From Candidatus Palauibacter scopulicola (GTDB lineage: Bacteria > Gemmatimonadota > Gemmatimonadetes > Palauibacterales > Palauibacteraceae), in contig NZ_CANPWG010000060.1 in assembly GCF_947581915.1 (NCBI RefSeq), forward strand, positions 1-64,000: DNA of 64,000 bases, in the 5' to 3' direction. Below the pieces are notes generated by a model that saw only the letters and a list, made by a program, of their open reading frames with translations, did no database searches and had not been told where the DNA came from. Below, in pieces: positions 34,292-42,786 of the stretch. Position 1 is the first letter of the stretch. Every line of letters starts with the position of its first letter. The position numbers and the translations under genes are program-made.

Positions 34292-36519
34292 GTACCGAGG
34301 GCCCTCCGGTGAAACAGAGCGACGAGCGCATCCACCGCGCCTTCGAGTGGGCGCTGGCGCGGCTCCCCGGCCGGCTGGGGGCGCGGGCGCGGGAGGCGAC
34401 CGGCGGCCGGTTCGGCATCGGCAGCCAGATCGTCGTCGGACTGGGCGGCGGCGTGCTCCTTACGATCAGCGCCATCCTCCTCGCGCTCCTCCTCATGACC
34501 ATCGTGGAGCGGGGACAGAGCGAGGTCACGCAGGAACAGATCCCCTCGCTCCTCGCGGGCCACCGCGTGACGCAGCACAGCGAGGGGCTCCTGCGCGCAT
34601 CCCCGCAGCTCCTGTCGGCCGCCGACCCCGCGACGCTGGCGGACGTCCGGGCCGCCGTCCTGCTGGAGCAGGACAGCCTCCAGTACTGGGTCGGCGAGGT
34701 CGGCGGCGGAGCGGGCATGGATGCGGATGTCGCGGGCCTGGCCGAAGACCTGGTGGCGAACATCAACGAGATCTACGAGTCGGTCAACAACCGGATGACG
34801 TACGCGGCCCGGCTCGCCGAGATGGCGACGACCGTCGAGGAGACCGGACTCCGTCTCCAGTCGGTGCTCGAGGAGGCGATCGACGACCAGTATTTCTTCA
34901 TGAGCACGGGGCTCCGCCAGCTGACGGACGTTCCGGCGCCGAATTCCCAGCGCCAGGCGTTCGACGAAATCGAGCAACTCGACGGCCTCCTGAACTTCAA
35001 GGCGTCGCAGAACCAGGCGATCACGCTCATCCAGCAGGCCTTCACCGAGACCGATGCGGAGCAGTTGCTCGCCAACCAGGGACGCGTGGAGACCGCCCTC
35101 CGCGACGTGAGGGCGACGCTGCCCAGGATCCGCCCGCTCCTGAGGGAGACGCTGGCCGACGCGGTGAGCGTCCCCAGCGAGCTGTACGGAGGTTCCGCCG
35201 GCATCTTCCAGACCCGGCGGCGGGAACTGGAGGAGGTCGGCCGGGCCGAGGACCTGCTCGAGCGCAACCGGCAGACGACGGCGGAACTCGACATGGGGGT
35301 CCGGGCGCTCATGGAACGCGTCGAGGAGACCGCCCGCGATGCGGCCAGCCGCTCCGAGTTCCTCGTGCAACTGGGGTTCTGGTTCCTCCTCGCCGTGATC
35401 CTGTTCACGATCGGCGCGGCCCGCGTCGCCTGGAAGACGTTCGGCCGCTCCCTCATCGTCCGATTGAACAGCCTGTTCGCGACCACGCGGCGCATGTCCG
35501 AGGGCGACCTCGAAGTGAAGGTGGAGGTCGAGGGGAACGACGAGGTCACCGACATGGCGCACGCGCTGGAGGTGTTCCGCAAGCACGCCCTCGAGGTGCA
35601 GCGGCTGAACCTGGTCGAGAAGCTGGCGCAGGAGGTGCAGACGAAGAACGAGGCGCTGGAGCAGACGCTCGACGACCTCCGGCGTACGCAGGAACAGGTC
35701 ATTACGCAGGAGAAGCTGGCCTCGCTCGGCGCCCTCACGGCGGGGGTCGCCCACGAGATCCGCAATCCGCTCAACTTCGTGAACAACTTCGCGGTTCTGT
35801 CGAAGGAATTGATCGACGAACTGAAGGAGGAGCTGAACGAGGTCGCGGAGGGGAACGCGGAGATGGACCGCGAGTTCATCGATGAGGTCCTCGGCGACCT
35901 CGAGATGAACGTGACCAAGGTTCGGGAGCACGGAGGCCGGGCCGACCGCATCGTGGAGGGGATGCTGGCTCATTCGCGCGACGAGGCCGGCGCCGCGGAG
36001 ACCATCGACGTCAACCAGCTGGTCGACGAGTACGCGAAGCTCGCCTACCACGGTTTGCGCGGCACGGACTCCTCCTTCAACGTGACGCTGGACCGCGATT
36101 TCGATGACGAAGCCGGCGAGGTCACCGGCATCGCCCGCGACCTCAGCCGGGTCTTCCTGAACATCGTGACCAACGCCTGTCACGCGACGGCCGCCCGCAA
36201 GGAGGAGGAGGAGGAGGACGCCGACTATTCTCCCACCGTCGCGCTCAGGACGAGGGGCTACGACGACCACGTCATCGTGTCGATCCGGGATAACGGCACC
36301 GGCATTCCGGACTCCATCGTCCGGAAGATCTTCGAGCCGTTCTTCACGACGAAGTCGGGGACGCAGGGAACCGGGCTCGGGCTGTCGATCTCCCGCGACA
36401 TCGTCGTGGGCCACGGCGGCGAGCTCGAGGTGGAGAGCGAGCCGGGCGAGTTCACCGAGTTCCGGGTCAAGCTGCTCCGCGAGAGCAACATTTCCGAAGT
36501 GGCGGCGGCCGTGACATGA
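34288..36519 (+). CDS. Membrane sensor histidine kinase with long helical periplasmic domain
   Basis: 743 residues. A first membrane helix (about 45-70) is followed by an about 290-residue helical periplasmic region, a second helix (about 365-390), a HAMP domain (FATTRRMSEGDLEVKV), a coiled coil, a dimerisation/phosphoacceptor domain with His489 (GVAHEIRNPLNF), and a HATPase (NIVTNACHAT, IRDNGTGIP, GTGLGLSIS). The layout resembles TorS. It starts at GTG overlapping the binding-protein stop. It may receive a signal from that binding protein and phosphorylate the REC-PP2C protein encoded two genes upstream. Confidence 0.92.
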   Translation: MSTEGPPVKQSDERIHRAFEWALARLPGRLGARAREATGGRFGIGSQIVVGLGGGVLLTISAILLALLLMTIVERGQSEVTQEQIPSLLAGHRVTQHSEGLLRASPQLLSAADPATLADVRAAVLLEQDSLQYWVGEVGGGAGMDADVAGLAEDLVANINEIYESVNNRMTYAARLAEMATTVEETGLRLQSVLEEAIDDQYFFMSTGLRQLTDVPAPNSQRQAFDEIEQLDGLLNFKASQNQAITLIQQAFTETDAEQLLANQGRVETALRDVRATLPRIRPLLRETLADAVSVPSELYGGSAGIFQTRRRELEEVGRAEDLLERNRQTTAELDMGVRALMERVEETARDAASRSEFLVQLGFWFLLAVILFTIGAARVAWKTFGRSLIVRLNSLFATTRRMSEGDLEVKVEVEGNDEVTDMAHALEVFRKHALEVQRLNLVEKLAQEVQTKNEALEQTLDDLRRTQEQVITQEKLASLGALTAGVAHEIRNPLNFVNNFAVLSKELIDELKEELNEVAEGNAEMDREFIDEVLGDLEMNVTKVREHGGRADRIVEGMLAHSRDEAGAAETIDVNQLVDEYAKLAYHGLRGTDSSFNVTLDRDFDDEAGEVTGIARDLSRVFLNIVTNACHATAARKEEEEEDADYSPTVALRTRGYDDHVIVSIRDNGTGIPDSIVRKIFEPFFTTKSGTQGTGLGLSISRDIVVGHGGELEVESEPGEFTEFRVKLLRESNISEVAAAVT

Positions 36520-36548
36520 GGGTTCGCCGCATGGATCATGGAGGGATC

Positions 36549-38198
36549 ATGAGAACGAAACGGTATTGCCGGGTCATCCTGACGGCGGCCGGGGTCTTCC
36601 TCCTCGGCGCGGGATCGCTGCTCGCGCAAGTCGGCCGCCCGGAAACGACGCCACGCGGCGCCGACGAGGGCGACGGCCCCTACGACCGCCTGATTCTTCG
36701 CGGCGTCACGATCATCGATGGAACGGGCGCGCCGCCGCAGGGCCCCGTGGACATCGTCATCGAGGGCGACCGCATCGTCTCCGTCAACACTGTCGGCTTC
36801 CCGGGTCTCGACATCAGCGAGGATCGCCGGCCCGACGTGGAAATCGAGGACGATCCCGGCGCGAACGTGCACGAGGTCGACCTCTCCGGGCACTTCGTCA
36901 TGCCCGGCTTCGTCGACATGCACGCCCACACCGGCGGCCTCCCCAAGGCGCCGCAGCCCGAGTACGTCTACAAGCTCTGGATGGCGCACGGGATCACGAC
37001 CTCCCGCGGCGTGGGCCACGGGCCGATGATGTGGTCGCTCGAGGAGAAGGCGAAGGCGGCGCGCAACGAGATCGTCGCCCCGCGCATGTACACCTACGTG
37101 CGGCCCGGCGAGGCCTGGGGCCAGGGGCTGGTGCACTCGCCCGAGACGGCGCGCGAATGGGTGCGCTGGGCGGCGGCGCAGGAAGTCGACGGACAGAAGA
37201 TCGACGGGCTCAAGCTGGGCTCGTACGACCCGCCGATCATGGAGGCGCTGATCGACGAGGCGCGGCAGCACGGGCTCGGCACCGTGGCCCACCTCGGCCA
37301 GATGGGCGTGGGGCGGATGACCGCGCTCGACGCGGCCGAGATCGGGCTCGACATGATGACCCACTACTACGGCCTGTTCGAGTCCATGCTGTCCGACTAC
37401 AGCGTCCAGGACTGGCCGCTCGACTACAACTACCAGAACGAGCAGCACCGCTTCGGCAACGTGGCCCGGCTCTGGGACCAGGTCGACGGCCCCGGCTCCG
37501 AGAGCTGGAACGCGCTCCAGGAGCGCTTCCTCGAACTCGGGTTCGGGATCGATCCGACGATGACGATCTACGAGGCGAGCCGCGACGTGATGGCCGCCCG
37601 CAACGCGGACTGGCACGAGGAGTACACGCTCCCCAGCCAGTGGGACTTCTATCAGGCAAGCCGTGCCGCGCACGGCTCGTACTGGTTCTACTGGGGCACG
37701 GAGGAAGAGGTCGCGTGGCGGAACTTCTACAAGGTGTGGATGCAGTTCCTCAACGAGTTCAAGAACCGCGGCGGCCGGGTGACGACGGGCTCGGACTCGG
37801 GCTTCATCTACAAGCTGTACGGCTTCGACTACATCCGGGAGTTCGAACTGCTGCGCGAGGCCGGCTTCCACCCGGTGGAAGTCATCCGCTCGGCGACCCT
37901 GCACGGGGCGCAGGAGCTGAACGATCCCAAGGGACTGCCGCCCGACTTCGGGATGATCCGCCCCGGGCTCAAGGCCGATTTCGTCGTCGTCGAGGAGAAC
38001 CCGCTTCAGAACCTGAAGGTCCTGTACGGAAACGGCGCGCTGAAGCTCAACGACGAGACCGGCGAGACGGAGCGCGTCGGCGGCATCAAGTACACGATCA
38101 AGGACGGCATCATCTACGACGCGCAGCGGATGCTGGCCGACGTGCGCGAGATGGTGCGGGCGGCGAAAGCCCAACTTGCGACGGAGGACGACGATTAG
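36549..38198 (+). CDS. Exported metal-dependent amidohydrolase
   Basis: 549 residues with a Sec signal peptide (MRTKRYCRVILTAAGV, cleavage near LLAQ). The amidohydrolase signature is HxH in MPGFVDMHAHTGG, with further metal-ligand candidates at TVAHLG and TTGSDSGF. Such enzymes hydrolyse amide or similar bonds in small molecules or dipeptides. I chose ATG 36549 for its GGAGGG site; an ATG at 36516 overlaps the kinase stop and is also possible. Transcription may continue from the signalling genes. Confidence 0.9.
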   Translation: MRTKRYCRVILTAAGVFLLGAGSLLAQVGRPETTPRGADEGDGPYDRLILRGVTIIDGTGAPPQGPVDIVIEGDRIVSVNTVGFPGLDISEDRRPDVEIEDDPGANVHEVDLSGHFVMPGFVDMHAHTGGLPKAPQPEYVYKLWMAHGITTSRGVGHGPMMWSLEEKAKAARNEIVAPRMYTYVRPGEAWGQGLVHSPETAREWVRWAAAQEVDGQKIDGLKLGSYDPPIMEALIDEARQHGLGTVAHLGQMGVGRMTALDAAEIGLDMMTHYYGLFESMLSDYSVQDWPLDYNYQNEQHRFGNVARLWDQVDGPGSESWNALQERFLELGFGIDPTMTIYEASRDVMAARNADWHEEYTLPSQWDFYQASRAAHGSYWFYWGTEEEVAWRNFYKVWMQFLNEFKNRGGRVTTGSDSGFIYKLYGFDYIREFELLREAGFHPVEVIRSATLHGAQELNDPKGLPPDFGMIRPGLKADFVVVEENPLQNLKVLYGNGALKLNDETGETERVGGIKYTIKDGIIYDAQRMLADVREMVRAAKAQLATEDDD

Positions 38199-38223
38199 CG
38201 GCCGACGGGCGGAGGGCTCTGGA

Positions 38224-38874
38224 ATGAAGTTCGCGCGCGGGGCCGGGCTCCTGCTCGTGGCGCTGGCCGCGTGCCGCGGCGACGCGGGCGAGGGGGAGGG
38301 GGAGGCACGGACGGTCCAGCCCGGCGCCCCCGGCGAGGCCACGCGCGTCCTGACGGTGGAGGAAGCCGCATCCCTCGAGAGCATCACGCACACGGAGGCG
38401 GACGTACGGTTCATGCAGGGGATGATCCCGCATCACGCCCAGGCGCTGGAGATGGCCGCCCTCATTGCGGAGCGGACGGACCACGAGGGACTGCACCTGC
38501 TCGGGCGCCGGATCGAGATCTCCCAGCGGGACGAGATCGCGTGGATGACGCGCTGGCTCGAGCGCCGCGGCGAGACGGCTCCGATGATGGGGACCGGACA
38601 TGCGCACGGACTCGGCGAGGGCGAACTCATGCCGGGGATGCTGTCCCGCGAGGAGATGGACGCCCTCGCCGCTGCACACGGCGCCGAGTTCGACCGGCTC
38701 TTCCTGGAGGGCATGATCAAGCATCATCAGGGCGCCCTGATGATGGTGGCGGAACTGTTCGACAGTCCTGGCGGAGGCCAGGAGACGGAGATCTTCCGGT
38801 TCGCGGCGGATGTGGACGCGGACCAGGACATGGAGATCCTGCGCATGAGCGACATGCTGAACGCGATTCCATGA
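38224..38874 (+). CDS. DUF305 lipoprotein
   Basis: 216 residues. The signal peptide ends in a lipobox (VALAAC). The body carries the two DUF305 repeats with paired His-Met motifs: VRFMQGMIPHHAQALEMA and FLEGMIKHHQGALMMV. The family is related to ferritin-like helical bundles, and some members bind copper (CopM-like), so metal binding in the periplasm is likely. It starts 25 bases after the amidohydrolase stop and is followed closely by the LVIVD protein gene. Confidence 0.9.
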   Translation: MKFARGAGLLLVALAACRGDAGEGEGEARTVQPGAPGEATRVLTVEEAASLESITHTEADVRFMQGMIPHHAQALEMAALIAERTDHEGLHLLGRRIEISQRDEIAWMTRWLERRGETAPMMGTGHAHGLGEGELMPGMLSREEMDALAAAHGAEFDRLFLEGMIKHHQGALMMVAELFDSPGGGQETEIFRFAADVDADQDMEILRMSDMLNAIP

Positions 38875-38912
38875 GCGCTCATCGACGATTCACGGAGGCA
38901 GGAGGTAGGAAG

Positions 38913-40766
38913 ATGTCACGCAGAGAGACCTTGACCGTGGGACGGCGGATCGGCCGCCCGGCGGTGGCGTTGTTCGCGTTGGCGTTCGGCTGGCTGGCCG
39001 GCGCGGATGCCCTGGCGGCCCAGGACCCGCCGCCACCCCCTCCGGAGGCCGTCTGGGAGTGGGATCCGGACGATCCGCGCATCGGGCTCGCGCCGGGCCT
39101 CCACGATGCCGGCATGGCGATCGGCAACCTCGAGCGGCTGATCAGCCTCCCGAAGCCCGATCCCTTCCTCACCGACGAGGCGGGCGGACGCGGCCCGACG
39201 AACTCGGACCTGGCCTTCCAGGGGGACCTCGTCTTCCAGGGCAGCTACTGGGGCTTCCAGGTGTTCGACGCCTCGGATCCGGCCCAGCCCGAACTCGTCG
39301 TCGCGGTCGTGTGCCCGGGCGGACAGGGTGACGTCAGCGTGCACGAGAACCTCCTCTTCATGTCGGTCCAGCAGACGTCGGCCCGGCTCGACTGCGGCAC
39401 CGAGGGGGTCCAGGACAGCGTCAGCACCATGCGCCTGCAGGGGATCCGGATCTTCGACATCTCCGACATCGGGAATCCGCGCCAGGTGAAGACCGTGCAG
39501 ACGTGCCGCGGCTCGCACACGCACACGCTCGTCACCGACCCCAACGACAACTCGCGCGTCTACATCTACGTTTCGGGCACGGGACGCGTCCGTTCGGGCA
39601 GCGAACTCGAGGGCTGCTCCGGCCAGCCGGCCGAGGAGGACGAGAACACGGCGCTGTTCCGGATCGAGATCATCGAAGTGCCGGTGGATGCGCCGGAGGA
39701 TGCCGAAGTCGTCAACATGCCGCGCATCTTCGCCGACCCCGAGACCGGGGATATCGCGGGGCTGTGGGCGGGAGGCGACCACGGCGAAGGCACGCAGGCG
39801 TCCCGTCTCACGAACCAGTGCCACGACATCACCGTGCGCTCGGATCTGGGGCTCGCCGCCGGAGCCTGCGCGGGGAACGGCATCCTGCTGGACATCTCCG
39901 ACCCCGAGAATCCGACCCGCATCGACCAGGTCGTCGACCCGAACTTCGCCTACTGGCATTCGGCGACCTTCAACAACGACGGAACGGCGATCGTGTTCAC
40001 GGACGAGTGGGGCGGCGGCGGAGCGCCGCGCTGCCGCGGCTCCGATCCGGAGACGTGGGGCGCCAACGCGATCTTCACGATCCGCGACCGCAAGATGGAG
40101 CTGGCGGGCTACTACAAGCTGCCGGTGCCGCAGACGGAGCAGGAGAACTGCGTGGCCCACAACGGGTCCATGATCCCGGTGCCCGGCCGCGACATCATGG
40201 TGCAGGGCTGGTACCAGGGCGGCCTGTCGATCTTCGACTTCACGGATCCGGAGAATCCGTTCGAGATCGCCTATTTCGACCGTGGCCCTCTCGACGCGGT
40301 GGAGATGCTGAGCGGCGGCTACTGGTCGGCGTACTGGCACAACGGTGCGATCTACGGCGCGGAGATCGCGCGCGGCGTGGACGTGTTCCAGCTCGCCGCC
40401 AGCGAGCACCTGTCGCAGGCGGAGATCGACGCCGCGATGTCGGTGATGGTCGGCGACTCGAACGTGCAGAACCAGGAGCGGTTCGACTGGCCCGCGAGCT
40501 TCGCGGTCGCGCGGTCGTACCTGATCCAGATGCAGCGCAACAGCGGCATCCGGGCCGAGCGCGGGGAGCGGGTGGCGGCGCTGCTCGACATGGCGGAGAG
40601 CCAGTCCGGCGCCGAGCGGAACGCCACGCTCGATGAACTGAACGCGGTGGCCGCCGAACTCGACGAGGACGCGCGTCTCGCCGCCAACGCGGCGGCGCCG
40701 GGAGATGCGCGGCGCCTGGCGCTGCTGGCCGACGCGATCCGCGACCTGACGGCCTCGCTGCGCTGA
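38913..40766 (+). CDS. Exported LVIVD-repeat beta-propeller protein
   Basis: 617 residues with a signal peptide (cleavage near ALAAQ) and a proline run just after it. The body contains LVIVD-type blades (GFQVFDASDPAQPELV, IRIFDISDIGNPRQV, GILLDISDPENPTRI, LSIFDFTDPENPFEI), giving a beta-propeller, and ends in a helical segment. Many conserved Cys and His residues (TCRGSHTHTL) are seen. Function of the family is unknown; it is probably a surface or periplasmic binding protein. ATG 38913 has a strong AGGAGG site; an ATG at 38871 overlapping the previous stop is less likely. Confidence 0.88.
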   Translation: MSRRETLTVGRRIGRPAVALFALAFGWLAGADALAAQDPPPPPPEAVWEWDPDDPRIGLAPGLHDAGMAIGNLERLISLPKPDPFLTDEAGGRGPTNSDLAFQGDLVFQGSYWGFQVFDASDPAQPELVVAVVCPGGQGDVSVHENLLFMSVQQTSARLDCGTEGVQDSVSTMRLQGIRIFDISDIGNPRQVKTVQTCRGSHTHTLVTDPNDNSRVYIYVSGTGRVRSGSELEGCSGQPAEEDENTALFRIEIIEVPVDAPEDAEVVNMPRIFADPETGDIAGLWAGGDHGEGTQASRLTNQCHDITVRSDLGLAAGACAGNGILLDISDPENPTRIDQVVDPNFAYWHSATFNNDGTAIVFTDEWGGGGAPRCRGSDPETWGANAIFTIRDRKMELAGYYKLPVPQTEQENCVAHNGSMIPVPGRDIMVQGWYQGGLSIFDFTDPENPFEIAYFDRGPLDAVEMLSGGYWSAYWHNGAIYGAEIARGVDVFQLAASEHLSQAEIDAAMSVMVGDSNVQNQERFDWPASFAVARSYLIQMQRNSGIRAERGERVAALLDMAESQSGAERNATLDELNAVAAELDEDARLAANAAAPGDARRLALLADAIRDLTASLR

Positions 40767-40785
40767 GCCTGGCCTGGCACGGGTA

Positions 40786-40817
40786 GCTCCGGGGGTCTTT
40801 CGGGCGGCCCCCGGAGC
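40786..40817 (+). terminator. Hairpin terminator after LVIVD gene
   Basis: A ten-base perfect stem (GCTCCGGGGG at 40786-40795, CCCCCGGAGC at 40808-40817) has a 12-base loop. There is no T-tract, so it may be a processed 3' end or a factor-dependent terminator for the long plus-strand run. Confidence 0.55.
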
Positions 40818-40847
40818 GAATTCCTGCCGGCGCGAATTTCTGCCGGC
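40816..40847. repeat. Two tandem copies of a 16-base repeat
   Basis: GCGAATTCCTGCCGGC (40816-40831) is followed directly by GCGAATTTCTGCCGGC (40832-40847), differing at one base. It overlaps the foot of the preceding hairpin. Further on, CGCGGGACC (40863-40871) and GGTCCCGCG (40903-40911) form a second inverted repeat just before the next gene. Confidence 0.7.
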
Positions 40848-40921
40848 GCGGAACCCGGAGCGCGCGGGACCGTATGACGGTGTGACCACGTCGAGTTGAG
40901 CAGGTCCCGCGAAGCGAGCCC

Positions 40922-41401
40922 GTGACGAACCACGACACCCTGACCGATCCACCCCCCGCCGGCGAATTGACCCGAGGCATCGTCCCCGGAGGCACCTTCC
41001 TCGCCGATTTCCTCTACCCCGAACCGGCGGAGCGCCGCGTCGGGGCAATCATCGGCTGGTGGGAGAAACGCCGCCTCCCCTACAACCTCATCGTCGGAGG
41101 GACCGGACTCGTGACGATGGCGTTCGGCGCGGCGCTCACGGCGGTGGTCGCGACGCTTCAACCGGTCGACCTGGTCCGCGGGGCGATCTGGTGGGCCGTG
41201 TGGGCGAACGTGTGCTATTCGCTGGGTCCCGTCGTCGAGATCGCGCTCCAGAAGCTGTTCGGCGAACGGCTCCTTCCGACCGGTCCCCTTCTCTTCCGGG
41301 CGGGCGTGACCATCGCCGTCGGCGTCACGCTGCTGCCCATCATCCCCCTCACGATCGGATTCGTCCTGAACTTCCTCGGGCTGCTCGGACCAGCGGGATG
41401 A
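40922..41401 (+). CDS. Small membrane protein of unknown function (paralogue 1)
   Basis: 159 residues. After a polar N-terminus comes VPGGTFLADFLYPEPAERR, then IIGWWEKRRLPYNLIVGG and three to four hydrophobic segments. I do not recognise the family. It starts at GTG; no strong ribosome site is visible. Its end overlaps the start of a near-identical-style paralogue (ATGA). The conserved GGTFLADFLYP and WWEKRRLPYNL blocks in both copies argue that both are real. Confidence 0.72.
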   Translation: MTNHDTLTDPPPAGELTRGIVPGGTFLADFLYPEPAERRVGAIIGWWEKRRLPYNLIVGGTGLVTMAFGAALTAVVATLQPVDLVRGAIWWAVWANVCYSLGPVVEIALQKLFGERLLPTGPLLFRAGVTIAVGVTLLPIIPLTIGFVLNFLGLLGPAG

Positions 41402-41868
41402 AGCCCGACGCCATGACGGATTCGACGTCCCCTGCCGGCGGAATCCCGCGGGGCAGCGTCCCCGGAGGCACCTTCCTCGCGGACTTCCTGTACCCGGCTC
41501 CGGCGGAGCGCCGGGTCGGGGCGATCATCGGCTGGTGGGAGAAGCGCCGGCTCCCCTACAACCTCATCGTCGTCGGAACCGGACTTGTGACGATGACCGT
41601 CGGCTCGCTGATCATGGCCTTGAACGGAGAATTCGAACCGCTCGTGTGGTTCCGGGTCGGTGTTTTCTGGCTGGTTGCGGCTAACGTGAGCTATACGCTG
41701 GGTGCCGCGATCGAGATCGCACTCGATAAGTTATTCGGCCGCGGAGTCCTTCCCGCCGGCCCTCTACTCTTCCGGGCCGGAGTGACCGCTTCCGTCGGCG
41801 CAACGCTGTTCCCCATCATCTTCATCGTGCTGGGGTACATTGCGATGAGTCTGGGCATCGGTTTCTGA
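41398..41868 (+). CDS. Small membrane protein of unknown function (paralogue 2)
   Basis: 156 residues, similar to the preceding gene throughout: VPGGTFLADFLYPAPAERR, IIGWWEKRRLPYNLIVVG, GPLLFRAGVT. The two share an ATGA overlap, and the start here is set by that overlap, since the frame runs further upstream. Base composition drops slightly toward the 3' end. About four membrane segments are expected. Function is unknown. Confidence 0.75.
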   Translation: MKPDAMTDSTSPAGGIPRGSVPGGTFLADFLYPAPAERRVGAIIGWWEKRRLPYNLIVVGTGLVTMTVGSLIMALNGEFEPLVWFRVGVFWLVAANVSYTLGAAIEIALDKLFGRGVLPAGPLLFRAGVTASVGATLFPIIFIVLGYIAMSLGIGF

Positions 41869-41885
41869 CCGCGGCACGTCCTTCG

Positions 41886-41901
41886 CGTTCCCGCGGGAAC
41901 G
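41886..41901. repeat. 16-base perfect palindrome, copy 1
   Basis: CGTTCCCGCGGGAACG reads the same on both strands. An identical copy sits at 52574-52589. This copy lies between the convergent small-membrane-protein and BatE-like genes. It could be a regulator site or a dispersed repeat. Confidence 0.6.
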
Positions 41902-41967
41902 TTCCGAAGCCGGTGACACTCGTCTTGCTCACGCCGCTCGAACGCAGCGAGGCTCTTGCCGAGCCGG

Positions 41968-42786
41968 CTAGATCGTTTCGAGGTCTCCGGCTCGTACCCA
42001 GCCCACCTTGCCGTCTTCCAGCACGATCTCGAGCCAGTCGCTCGATCTCCGGTCGATCCGGACGACGGCCCCCTCGTGGATCGTGAACAACTGCAGCGAA
42101 GGATCGTCGGAGGGCGCGCTCTGAACGGCGGCCTCCGTCTGCAGGATCACCCCGCGTTCCGCGCGCCCGATGCCGAAGTCGCGGATCAGGAGGTTCGTGC
42201 CGACAACGACGGTGAGCGCGGCGGCGGCGATGGCGGCGTGGCGGGTCCAGCGCGGCGGCCCGGTGGAGAGCAGCCGGTAGAGCAGGATGGACGCCAGCCC
42301 CAGGTAGCCCAGCGCCAGGATCGCGATGAGCCACCCGCGCGGCACGAGTTGCACCGCCCACGTGACGAGGCGGGGCACCCAGAATCCGGGAAGCGGCGTG
42401 ATCTGGTCGGCGGTCATGGAGCGCGCGAGTTCCAGGTTCGTGCGCACGCTCTCATCCCGGGGCAGTGCGACGCTGGCGCGCTCGTAGAAGAGGATCGCCC
42501 GGCCCAGTTCGCCGAGCCTGAAGTAGGCGTTGCCGATGTTGTAGTGGAGTTCGCCGCTCTCGAACCCGTCCTCGTACAGCCCGAGCCAGGCCTCGATCGC
42601 TCCCTCATGGTCTCCGGCCTGGTAGAGGCTGTTCCCCGCCTGGAACCGGTCGGCGGGAGCCGAGGCGGGCACGGCATCCTGGGGGGCGGGGAACCCGGTC
42701 GCTGAAGCCGGAGCGGTGACCGAGGCGAAAGCGAGCACGGCGGTTGCCAGCCCGTACCGGCGCCCGAGGGCTCGAAGGGCCATCAT
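41968..42786 (-). CDS. batE: BatE-like TPR and SH3-domain membrane protein
   Basis: 272 residues: signal peptide (to about ASATG), two to three TPR helices (NSLYQAGDHEGAIEAW, HYNIGNAYFRLGELGRAI), two membrane helices (WLIAILALGYLGLASILLY and AAIAAAALTVVVGTN), then a bacterial SH3 domain (LFTIHEGAVVRIDRRSSDW). It is the last gene of the MoxR/Bat operon. The ATG overlaps the BatD stop (ATGA); the long frame upstream is discarded. Confidence 0.87.
   Translation of the reverse strand: MMALRALGRRYGLATAVLAFASVTAPASATGFPAPQDAVPASAPADRFQAGNSLYQAGDHEGAIEAWLGLYEDGFESGELHYNIGNAYFRLGELGRAILFYERASVALPRDESVRTNLELARSMTADQITPLPGFWVPRLVTWAVQLVPRGWLIAILALGYLGLASILLYRLLSTGPPRWTRHAAIAAAALTVVVGTNLLIRDFGIGRAERGVILQTEAAVQSAPSDDPSLQLFTIHEGAVVRIDRRSSDWLEIVLEDGKVGWVRAGDLETI

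Noticed and set aside
38916-41048. 710-codon minus-strand frame across the LVIVD gene
   Set aside because: Composition is that of an antisense shadow; the plus-strand gene has a signal peptide, propeller repeats and a ribosome site.
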